A stretch of 41,651 nt of DNA from Planctomycetota bacterium (GTDB lineage: Bacteria > Planctomycetota > Phycisphaerae > Sedimentisphaerales > Anaerobacaceae). The notes below the pieces were generated by a model that ran no database searches, had not been told where the DNA came from, and saw only the letters and a list, made by a program, of their open reading frames with translations. Made by a program: the position numbers and the translations under genes. The stretch is taken from positions 1 to 41,651 of the forward strand of contig DUZJ01000026.1 in NCBI GenBank assembly GCA_013349615.1. Direction: 5' to 3'. Every line of letters starts with the position of its first letter. Position 1 is the first letter of the stretch. Of this stretch, positions 33,749 to 41,005 are shown in pieces.

Positions 33749-33767
33749 CCCTTCGCTGCGCTCAGGG
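33749..33767. repeat. CCCTTCG...GCTCAGGG dispersed repeat, copy 2
   Basis: CCCTTCGCTGCGCTCAGGG lies in the 63-base gap between the alcohol dehydrogenase stop and the SDR start. Its outer halves match the copy at 7313-7331 and only the centre differs. Confidence 0.5.
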
Positions 33768-33782
33768 TGACATAAGTTTTTT

Positions 33783-34814
33783 TTATGGTTCCAATACGAT
33801 TTTGAGCAAATTTTCCTCAGCCTTAAGCAGCCGCTCAAAAGCACGCGGCCCATCTTTCAAAGGTAAAACGTCGCTGATTAACGGCTCCACATTGATTTTA
33901 CCCGAAGCTACTAACTCTATGCAATCACGAAATTCACCCGAGCTGGCGTATGAGCCTGCGAAGGTAAGCTCGCTGGCAATGAACTTCTGCAAATCAAACT
34001 CAGCCGTCTTTTCTAAATTGCCGACAGCAACGAGATGTCCGCCGATCTTTGTAACTGAAACGGCATCTTGAAAAGTGCTTGCATACCCGACTGCATCAAA
34101 AGCGACATTCACACCTTTATTTTTTGTTTTTTTAAAGACGACTTCTTTTAGGTCTGACTTGCCGGGACAAATGACTACATCGGCCCCCAGCTTCTTTGCC
34201 ACATCAAGCCGAAATTCATTTATATCCGACACGAAGACCTTACGGGCGCCTTTTAGCTTAGACGCCTGCAGAATGAAAAGACCGATTGTCCCGGCCCCAA
34301 TAACTACAACCGTATCGTTAGTCGACAGGGGTGCTCTGTTCGCGGCGTGCACACCTATTGAGGCAGGTTCCAAAAGAGCTGCATGGGTGAAAGAAAGATT
34401 CTCCGGAATCTTCGAGACAATCCACCACGGCACTGCCACGAATTCTGCAAATGCGCCGTGCCTCTTGAATTCCGGAGTAGAAACACCAAGTACCTGTCGA
34501 TTTTCACAGCGATTATAAAAACCGGTCTTGCACTGCTCGCATCTGTTGCAGTATACGGTTGAATCAAAGCAAACTCTCTCGCCCTTTTCAAAATCCTTTA
34601 CATTTTTGCCCGTATCTTCAACAATACCAGCCGCCTCATGGCCCATAATCAAGGGAGGAATCCTCCTGCCGGTCTTGCCTGTAGAGCCGTGGACGTCGGA
34701 GCCGCAAATTCCACAGGCCCTGACACGAATCAGTACGTCATCATCGCCCACTCCGGGTTCCGAAAAATCCGAATATTCAAAAGAATATGGTTTCGTATAG
34801 ACTAAAGCCTTCAA
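33783..34814 (-). CDS. Zinc-dependent alcohol dehydrogenase, sorbitol/L-idonate dehydrogenase-like
   Basis: Medium-chain dehydrogenase/reductase oxidising a polyol or sugar acid with NAD(P). Catalytic zinc ligands are seen in ACGICGSDVHG (Cys) and MGHEAAG (His-Glu); the structural zinc lobe is CNRCEQCKTGFYNRC. The Rossmann motif is VVVIGAGTIGLF near residue 170, followed by an acidic SDINE that favours NAD. Length (343) equals that of many sorbitol, threonine and L-idonate dehydrogenases. The start is a TTG at 34814, justified by a strong AAAGGAGG seven bases upstream and no ATG alternative. The next gene, an SDR, completes an IdnD/IdnO-like pair. Exact substrate is unknown. Confidence 0.9.
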   Translation of the reverse strand: MKALVYTKPYSFEYSDFSEPGVGDDDVLIRVRACGICGSDVHGSTGKTGRRIPPLIMGHEAAGIVEDTGKNVKDFEKGERVCFDSTVYCNRCEQCKTGFYNRCENRQVLGVSTPEFKRHGAFAEFVAVPWWIVSKIPENLSFTHAALLEPASIGVHAANRAPLSTNDTVVVIGAGTIGLFILQASKLKGARKVFVSDINEFRLDVAKKLGADVVICPGKSDLKEVVFKKTKNKGVNVAFDAVGYASTFQDAVSVTKIGGHLVAVGNLEKTAEFDLQKFIASELTFAGSYASSGEFRDCIELVASGKINVEPLISDVLPLKDGPRAFERLLKAEENLLKIVLEP

Positions 34815-34848
34815 TTAAGCCCCTCCTTTTTCAGAAGAGATGATTCCA

Positions 34849-36825
34849 TTAATACATGACCTCAAAAGAGCGAACTATCGTCTTTTTGCCTTTTTCATTT
34901 TCAGCCTTTACAACGATTGTTTTGTCTTTTGAAAGAGAAACACTCTCCATAAACAAACCATCAGACGAAACGGGTGACTTTCTGCCGTTGACAACTATTT
35001 TCGTTCCGGGTTCCGCCCAGCCAAAGACGTCTATAGCACAATCATTTGCTACTATAGCATGCTCGATAGGATTTGTTTGGACAATCAATCGCGGCGATTT
35101 GTCCAAATCTAACAGTTCCTCAATAACCTGCCTTTTCGCACAATACAATATATTCGGGTCTTTACAGTATTGACTCATCGTCTTGACAGCCTGTGAAGCT
35201 ATCTCTATTGGCCTGCGAGACGGCTCAATCATTGTTGACAACCGCTCACTCAGTGTCTCTCTTATCTTGTTTATTTTGTTTTCGAGCATCCAGAGATATT
35301 CATAATCCTGAATCCCATTTCGCATTTGCTCCCAACGCAGGGAATTGATGAGTCCGTCCTGTTTCGGATATACGTGCCAGCCGTCACCGCGGTGCTTGCC
35401 TGGTGTTTTGAAAGGGTCGTCTGTCCAGTGATTAAATCCCCAATGCAGATAGCCTTTTAGCCCAAAACGGTAATTCAACCAGTGCAGTATTCGCGATTCT
35501 ATGAGAGGGACATCAACGGTCTTATTTGGGTACGAGCCTTTCTGAAATATTCCAATGGTGTAAAACCATAGTTCGTAGCCCTGACGCTGGGCTTTTTTAT
35601 AAATATCATACCACGCAGCGAGGTGGTCTAATTTAGGAATCCAGATTTCTAATCTGTCGAAGCAATGTGTTGTCTCTATGGCATCTATTCTTCTGAGCGA
35701 TGGAGCATACTTGTGTATATACTCTGAGGCTTGTCTCCAGCTCATCACATTATGATTGGACGGCTCATCGGCAATGTGAAATACCGTCTTCTCCAGCCAG
35801 CCTTTTTCCCTCAAATGGTTTTCAAATGCGGGCAAAAATTGCGGAAGAAACTCTTTTCCAGGAATCTTTATTACCTGATTTGTTGATTTTTTTTGAACGC
35901 GAAAATCTCTTAATAGGATTTCCCTGCTGGACCAGCCACCCCGGCCAAATCTCGCTACAAATCCTGTTTCGAGCAAATCCATACGCCCGGTATTCCAAAA
36001 AATCTCTGCCCACTTATCGAACCGTGAAAAATCAAATTTCAACTTGCCGTTAGCATCCTGCGAACTTTCAATCAAATCAATGCTGACCCTAAAGATATTC
36101 TGTCTGTGCTCAGCCATATTCTCCGCGTACACTTTGAGCATTTCGTAGAACCGTTCGGAACGCGATGAGTCAATGTCGTGAAACTTCTTAAATCTACTTG
36201 TTGTGTACCATTCGGTGACCATAAGGTGCCGGTCATCAGTCAGCGTCAAGGGATAAACGGTAAGTTTCAATGGCAGGGACTTATTGCCTCTCTCAGTTAT
36301 TATAGTAACGGCTCCTTTGTAACTACCAGGCTTGGCGTCACGCGGTATCTTGACAGTTAAAAAGACTGCCTGATATTTGCCTTCTTTCACCGAAACTTTC
36401 TTCTCTTCAGCTAAATAATCAGGAAATCGCGCAGGCGCAGGACGAATTAAATCGGTTTTTCTGTACTTTGGAGTATTCTCCTCAATCGGTATAGACCCCA
36501 CAAAATCACATTCTATGACACTGGAAGGCAGCAAAGTAGAACGTTCAACACATTTGAGAGGACTCACTGACGCAGTAACATGCTGTAAAGATTTATTGGT
36601 TTTGATAACACATTGAGCAGAAACGTATTCATTTCTTATGCCGAATATCTCTATTGCTCTCTGCGGTTCGGGACAATTATAACCATCTTCAAAAATCCTT
36701 ACCAAATCGCTCACCGCAAAACATTCAAATGGAGCCTCCTGTCCCCGAATGGATGTCGTGTTTATCAATACTATCGTAACAGCAAGAATGATATATAGTG
36801 GAAGAACCTTTTGTTCATTGGACAT
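34849..36825 (-). CDS. DUF4091/GH123-type glycoside hydrolase, exported
   Basis: Exported 658-residue protein with a signal (ending SIRGQ near residue 29), an N-terminal beta-sandwich and a (beta/alpha)8 domain. The DUF4091 family includes GH123 beta-N-acetylgalactosaminidases, and the paired acids of that active site are seen as Asp353-Glu354 in FHIADEPS, where the Glu would protonate and the Asp would assist the substrate acetamido group. Further typical segments are GLKGYLHWGFNHW and the tail RNGIQDYEYLWMLE. The C-terminal ~70 residues form an extra beta domain (FGWAEPGTKIVVNG). A GGGAGG site precedes the ATG. It follows the isomerase-like gene by ~200 bases. GalNAc specificity is assumed from the family only. 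Confidence 0.82.
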   Translation of the reverse strand: MSNEQKVLPLYIILAVTIVLINTTSIRGQEAPFECFAVSDLVRIFEDGYNCPEPQRAIEIFGIRNEYVSAQCVIKTNKSLQHVTASVSPLKCVERSTLLPSSVIECDFVGSIPIEENTPKYRKTDLIRPAPARFPDYLAEEKKVSVKEGKYQAVFLTVKIPRDAKPGSYKGAVTIITERGNKSLPLKLTVYPLTLTDDRHLMVTEWYTTSRFKKFHDIDSSRSERFYEMLKVYAENMAEHRQNIFRVSIDLIESSQDANGKLKFDFSRFDKWAEIFWNTGRMDLLETGFVARFGRGGWSSREILLRDFRVQKKSTNQVIKIPGKEFLPQFLPAFENHLREKGWLEKTVFHIADEPSNHNVMSWRQASEYIHKYAPSLRRIDAIETTHCFDRLEIWIPKLDHLAAWYDIYKKAQRQGYELWFYTIGIFQKGSYPNKTVDVPLIESRILHWLNYRFGLKGYLHWGFNHWTDDPFKTPGKHRGDGWHVYPKQDGLINSLRWEQMRNGIQDYEYLWMLENKINKIRETLSERLSTMIEPSRRPIEIASQAVKTMSQYCKDPNILYCAKRQVIEELLDLDKSPRLIVQTNPIEHAIVANDCAIDVFGWAEPGTKIVVNGRKSPVSSDGLFMESVSLSKDKTIVVKAENEKGKKTIVRSFEVMY

Positions 36826-37023
36826 AGCTACCTCCCTTGAGCCAAAAGAGCTAATCGCTCACGAATCTAATATTCGCCGTTTGAGCTAATCTCAGTTGTA
36901 CCACCGGACTTTCTAACAACATAATACCCGAACGAACTGCCTATCGCCAGAACATCTTACGAATGTGTTCTTCACTTGGAGCAGGCGTTTCATCTTCAAT
37001 TCTGTTAAAAACATCTCATACCA

Positions 37024-38481
37024 TTAAGTGACAACGTTGATGCCGTAAAGTTGACAGAAAGTTCGCATTTGTTTGGCGTAGTTACCATAAAATATAATCT
37101 GATGCATACCCTTTACATCACATGCGTCATCTACTTCGTTTATAGTCATTTCTATGTTCGTGCGGCAGCCGCCTGTTTGCGGAATACTCGGACATCCCAC
37201 CACTTTCCCGCTGTAAATGAGCATCTGGGGTGTTTCACCCGGAACGTACTGAGCCATGGTAACATCCCGCCCAGGACGCCAGAGGACTCGTGGGACGCAG
37301 CCCCAGCCTGCTTCACAATGGCTCATCAAGATGTACGGCTCGGCAGCGGTATTTGTACCGTTCAGCTTAGAGGCAGAGGTGCAATGCGCACCGAAATAAT
37401 GATTTTTCTCCGTCTCCATAGAAGCGTTCTGCTGAAATCCGGGTTTGTCGAAGAGCTGCTGTACTAACATTAAGGTCAGTGTTGCGCTAAGGTCAGACTG
37501 ACAGCCGGCAGCGATACCCTCGTCCCTCAAACTCATAAAGCCCATGCAAGGTGGGACGTGCTTATGTGGTCTTTTAAGTCCCGGCAAACAGTCCATCATC
37601 ACCGCGTTAGCTTTCTCATCTTCAATGAGCCGTTTCAGGACAAAATATGTTTTTGCGGCCTCGAGGATATCAGTTTTAGTGGGTTGGACCACGTCTTTAG
37701 CATTATTGAGATACGCGTGTGCGAGTTTTTTCACTGCGTCTGTGGCTTTAGTACGCTTAAATTCATCATAAAACCTTTGGTGCGGGATGGTCCGAACTTG
37801 CGTGCCAAGTTGTGGAACTGTTTTTTCCTTGAGCTCCGAACCTACAATGTTGACAATACGGCTTTCCTTCATCCAGTGCGCCGTTCGTATCATATTCATA
37901 CCATCTTTAACGGCCTCAAGATTGTCCAGTGAATTGATTAGATACACGCCGGACTTTTGGTGCAGTTGATTAATATGATCGACAAGGAGGATACCCAACG
38001 TGGCAAGCACAACGGCAGGGATTCCCACTTCTTCAATGATACGGGTAACGTGTCCCCAATGTCCCTTCTTGAAAGGTATGAGCAGCAATCCGTCAGGTTT
38101 CGACTGCTTGATACCGTTGATGAATTGCGCTACACTCGCTGCACCATCGAGCGGTTTCTCATCCATCGAGATGCGCATCCCCAAATTTCGCTCCATCCGT
38201 TTGATTGCTTCCATATACTGCCTTTGACGCCCTTCGGCATCAAAGCTTGAACCCGGCCAGCTATAATAACCTACTTTCCTTAGGGATTCGGTAGGGGGGT
38301 AGATAAAAGCACCCCGCACCGTAGCGGGTTTCTTTTGTCGACCGCTTGCTTTTGTAAAAGGCCCTGTAGCCGCAAGCAGCTTCTTAGAGCTTACTGAAAC
38401 GCCTGCAGCAGTGGTACCTACCGTCTGTAAGAACTCCCGCCGGGACATCTCCCACGCCTTCTTTGGTCGTAACTGTTTCAT
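37024..38481 (-). CDS. Tat-exported L-fucose/L-arabinose isomerase-like protein
   Basis: A 485-residue protein with a twin-arginine signal (SRREFLQTVGTTAAGVS, residues 13-29) ahead of a domain resembling the C-terminal part of the L-fucose/L-arabinose isomerase superfamily. Telling segments are PDGLLLIPFKKGHWGH, the conserved MDCLPGLKRP, the GCQSDLSATLTLMLVQQ motif that in isomerases surrounds the metal Glu/Asp, and a later HCEAGWGC. No cytoplasmic counterpart is expected to carry a Tat signal, so folding before export is implied. A GGAAAGGAG site supports the start. It is the first gene of the operon to 25198 and could isomerise a free deoxy-sugar or bind it. Catalysis is not established. 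Confidence 0.8.
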   Translation of the reverse strand: MKQLRPKKAWEMSRREFLQTVGTTAAGVSVSSKKLLAATGPFTKASGRQKKPATVRGAFIYPPTESLRKVGYYSWPGSSFDAEGRQRQYMEAIKRMERNLGMRISMDEKPLDGAASVAQFINGIKQSKPDGLLLIPFKKGHWGHVTRIIEEVGIPAVVLATLGILLVDHINQLHQKSGVYLINSLDNLEAVKDGMNMIRTAHWMKESRIVNIVGSELKEKTVPQLGTQVRTIPHQRFYDEFKRTKATDAVKKLAHAYLNNAKDVVQPTKTDILEAAKTYFVLKRLIEDEKANAVMMDCLPGLKRPHKHVPPCMGFMSLRDEGIAAGCQSDLSATLTLMLVQQLFDKPGFQQNASMETEKNHYFGAHCTSASKLNGTNTAAEPYILMSHCEAGWGCVPRVLWRPGRDVTMAQYVPGETPQMLIYSGKVVGCPSIPQTGGCRTNIEMTINEVDDACDVKGMHQIIFYGNYAKQMRTFCQLYGINVVT

Positions 38482-38544
38482 CTCAACTCCTTTCCTGTTT
38501 AATTAGTACAGCTCAGTATCCTTAAGAAAAGTTGGCCCTCACAT

Positions 38545-38557
38545 CTTGTTGTACAAG
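38545..38557. promoter_or_regulatory. Palindrome resembling a FadR/GntR-type operator
   Basis: CTTGT-TGT-ACAAG is a perfect 5+5 palindrome 64 bases before the operon start codon. Its core fits the TNGTNNNACNA pattern known for FadR-type GntR regulators. No regulator of that family is in the window and I found no convincing -35/-10 pair for the operon, so this is a weak call. Confidence 0.3.
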
Positions 38558-38686
38558 CAGCAGTGGGTCAAAAGATAAATAAACTGCGGATATTGTAAAT
38601 GATTAGAGACAGTTCAAAAACCTTTTTTTCCACTATAAATGATATCGGTAGTGTAAATTATTTTCTGTAAATTCGGTATGGACGGG

Positions 38687-38792
38687 CGTGTGGTGGAGCG
38701 GAGGCGAGGCCACTCACGAAATTCGCTTGGAAAACGGGGCCATGCCGTTTTCCCATAAGGCTTTTTGGCCACTTTAATTAGGAGAAAAAGAC
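38687..38792 (+). promoter_or_regulatory. Structured element and ribosome site with no clear product
   Basis: Three features lie in a row: a bulged stem CGTGTGGTGG / CCACTCACG (38687-38696 with 38710-38718), a perfect 9-pair hairpin GGAAAACGG-GGCCATG-CCGTTTTCC (38729-38753), and an AGGAG site (38780-38784) eight bases before an ATG at 38793. GGCCACT occurs twice (38708, 38767). The layout is that of a regulated 5' leader, but the ORF behind it is only 83 codons, unlike anything I know, and its end runs into the opposing DUF169 gene. 38482-38686 holds the palindrome described separately and no ORF I can support. Confidence 0.35.
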
Positions 38793-38976
38793 ATGACCCA
38801 AGGAAAAAACGATAACCTATTTTGCAGCGTAATGCTGCCGGCTATGTGCCTAAGAGCCAGATGCGAAAGCGGGTTCACATGGTGGGCTGCTACAGTTGGA
38901 AAACATCACCGTGTTTTTGGCCCATCCCCAAGAGCCTGGTCAGCGTCAGCGCTGTATTGTTTGTGTTCTGTTTATT

Positions 38977-39582
38977 CTACCCTATCATCAACCGGGAGAT
39001 CCTCGATCCGAAAGGCGCAGCCAGTAGCAATTCGTCATCTCTGAGATTTATACCCGGTCTTGAGCCATTACAACCAACCGAAACCGTTGGTAATCCTCTC
39101 ATCAGAACGTATGCTGTACATTCGCCACACGCAGCCCCGATGCCTGAAACGGGAGAATCCACTCTTGCGCCGGTCAGAGCTGAATACCTTTGGACTATTT
39201 GTTGAGTCTCTTCCGGATTACAGATTCTTATTATCACATCCGGTTTGAGGTCTTTCTCTGGATAAGTAAAGTAAGCAATGTATTTGTAGGGCTGGTTCAT
39301 GCGATATGCAGACCTGAGAAACTTAAGCCCTGTGTCTTTATCCACGGCGTCGGTCCAAGTTACCAGAATCTCGGCTAAACTTTTAAGGTTCATATTCTCA
39401 ATTCCCAGGTGGAACCTGGCTAAAGGACAGCTTATATTCTCGGCAGGGATATAAAAGGGCTCACCCTGTCGCGCCCTGCCAATAAAGTGGCAATGCTTAT
39501 CGCTTGTTGTCAATCCACGTACCGTCGTGGGAGCAGTCTGGTGAAAACTTATGCCAATAAGGTTTCTTCGCGTACGATTCAT
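38977..39582 (-). CDS. DUF169 family protein
   Basis: 201-residue member of the DUF169 family (COG2043), uncharacterised. The motifs recognised are a CHFIGRARQGEPFYI segment and NISCPLARFHLG, followed by the C-terminal GIGAACGECTAYV and SVGCNGSRPG with conserved Cys. The three to five Cys suggest binding of a metal or cluster. Compared with typical members of 220-240 residues the N-terminus is short; an in-frame stop lies nine codons before the ATG, so any missing part was lost or the start is natural. It precedes the intergenic region of the sugar operon by ~500 bases and follows the thioredoxin gene by ~110 bases. Function is not known. Confidence 0.78.
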   Translation of the reverse strand: MNRTRRNLIGISFHQTAPTTVRGLTTSDKHCHFIGRARQGEPFYIPAENISCPLARFHLGIENMNLKSLAEILVTWTDAVDKDTGLKFLRSAYRMNQPYKYIAYFTYPEKDLKPDVIIRICNPEETQQIVQRYSALTGARVDSPVSGIGAACGECTAYVLMRGLPTVSVGCNGSRPGINLRDDELLLAAPFGSRISRLMIG

Positions 39583-39690
39583 CGTTATGCCCTTGAAGTG
39601 TGGTTAATAATATTTCCCGTCATCTTGCATAGCTTATCCAACAGGAGCGTTACCAATCCAGTTTTTTTCTTGATAAGCGGGAGTACCTTA

Positions 39691-40044
39691 TTATTCAACT
39701 TTCAACACTTCCTTTATTGCTTTTTTCAGTGTTTTTTGTGGTAATGCGCCTGTTGCCATTTGAGGTTTATCTTTTAATGGTACAAAAAGGAGGCTGGGGA
39801 TGCTTTGAATACCGAAAGCGGCCGCTAATTCCTGCTGAGCGTCTGTGTCTACCCTGTAAATATTGAGCTTACCTTGGTATTCCTGAGCAAGTTCTTTAAA
39901 AATAGGCTCTACCATTTTACATGGCCCGCACCAATCGGCATAGAAATCAATGATGCAGGGAAGGTCGCCTTCAAACTTCCATTCTTTATTTTGCTCATAG
40001 TTAAAAACTTTTTGTAAAAAGCTGTCTTTCGTTAAGGATTCCAT
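39691..40044 (-). CDS. trxA: Thioredoxin
   Basis: Small disulfide reductase with the active site WCGPC (Cys39 and Cys42) after strand FYAD and a cis-Pro in QSIPSLLFV. It ends with the usual helix and has 117 residues. No signal peptide, so it is cytoplasmic. It could reduce the arsenate reductase encoded elsewhere in the window or other thiol enzymes, but context gives no partner. The TauE/SafE-type permease gene lies ~77 bases upstream and the DUF169 gene downstream. Confidence 0.95.
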   Translation of the reverse strand: MESLTKDSFLQKVFNYEQNKEWKFEGDLPCIIDFYADWCGPCKMVEPIFKELAQEYQGKLNIYRVDTDAQQELAAAFGIQSIPSLLFVPLKDKPQMATGALPQKTLKKAIKEVLKVE

Positions 40045-40120
40045 AAAATATTCCCCAATATTAGTTAAAGTTTCGATAGATACTTTACTTCCCAGATTTT
40101 ATCCAAAGTACAACCGGAAT

Positions 40121-40927
40121 TCAAGCTTCAATTCCAAACCCTCTATAGGCACTTAAAGCCATAAATAATGCTGCTGCAAGGGTAGTGTAGGCGAATATTT
40201 TCTTCAACTTCTCGGGCTTGGTTTTAATAGAGATTTTGCCGCCTAATAAACCACCTATTACAGCAACACAGACCATGGGGACAGTCCACATGAAATTAAA
40301 GTCTCCTGCTATAGTATGGCCTGTAAATCCCATCAGTGCCGTCACTGCTACCATTGCTGAAGATGTGCCCACTGCTATTCTCATGGGAACACCGCAGGCC
40401 AATACCATAAGTGGTATTTTAAAAGAACCGCCTGAAATGCCAACCATCCCGGCGAACAGACCTACCGCAGCCGTAAAGGGAATAGTCATCCAGAGGTTTA
40501 CGCGATAGTCATATTCGCCAAAGTGCCGATTCCAATATCCGAAACGTTTTTTATTATGAGAAATACGCTCATTAACCGGTCTTAACATAAAAAAGCCAGC
40601 CAGGACTAAAAGCGCGGCAAAAACAAACTTCAGGTAGTACCCTGCAAAATAATGGGCAAAGTACCCGCCAACAAGGGCCATAATATCCGTCGGAGGGTCT
40701 ATTGCAAGAGCCAATTTCCAATCAACGGTTCTGTGCTTGTGAAAAACAAACGTGGCAACAATGGCTGTTGCCAGCAAAATCAACTGTGCACTTGTCGCAG
40801 CCTGATTCATTGGACCACCTGCTGCTATTAAGATGGGAACATAGAAATTGCCGCCTCCCCGGCCTACCATTGACATCAAAATGGCAAAAACAAATATACA
40901 GAAAGACACTGCTATGGTTTTAAGCAT
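40121..40927 (-). CDS. TauE/SafE family sulfite/anion exporter-like permease
   Basis: Polytopic permease of 268 residues with about eight membrane segments in two repeats, each having the family loop Gly-rich sequence: GRGGGNFYVPILIAAGG in the first half and GMVGISGGSFKIPLMVLACGVPM in the second. TauE/SafE members export or import sulfite, sulfoacetate or other organic anions. The start has a GGAGAAG site eight bases upstream. It is placed before a thioredoxin gene; a link to sulfur-compound handling is possible, but no sulfur gene is adjacent. Substrate is unknown. Confidence 0.9.
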   Translation of the reverse strand: MLKTIAVSFCIFVFAILMSMVGRGGGNFYVPILIAAGGPMNQAATSAQLILLATAIVATFVFHKHRTVDWKLALAIDPPTDIMALVGGYFAHYFAGYYLKFVFAALLVLAGFFMLRPVNERISHNKKRFGYWNRHFGEYDYRVNLWMTIPFTAAVGLFAGMVGISGGSFKIPLMVLACGVPMRIAVGTSSAMVAVTALMGFTGHTIAGDFNFMWTVPMVCVAVIGGLLGGKISIKTKPEKLKKIFAYTTLAAALFMALSAYRGFGIEA

Positions 40928-41005
40928 CTGTATCTTCTCCGGCTAAGATCACTCTGGCCGCCAGTTTCGCGGCTCGGCATATATATTCTGGATATTAATC
41001 ACCAA

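Noticed and set aside
33749-33785. Intrinsic terminator formed by the dispersed repeat plus T-run
   Set aside because: The T-run follows on the + strand, while both flanking genes are on the minus strand.
38687-38792. Cobalamin riboswitch
   Set aside because: A GCCACT string is present, but the B12 box and the conserved GGTGAAAATCC-type core are not.
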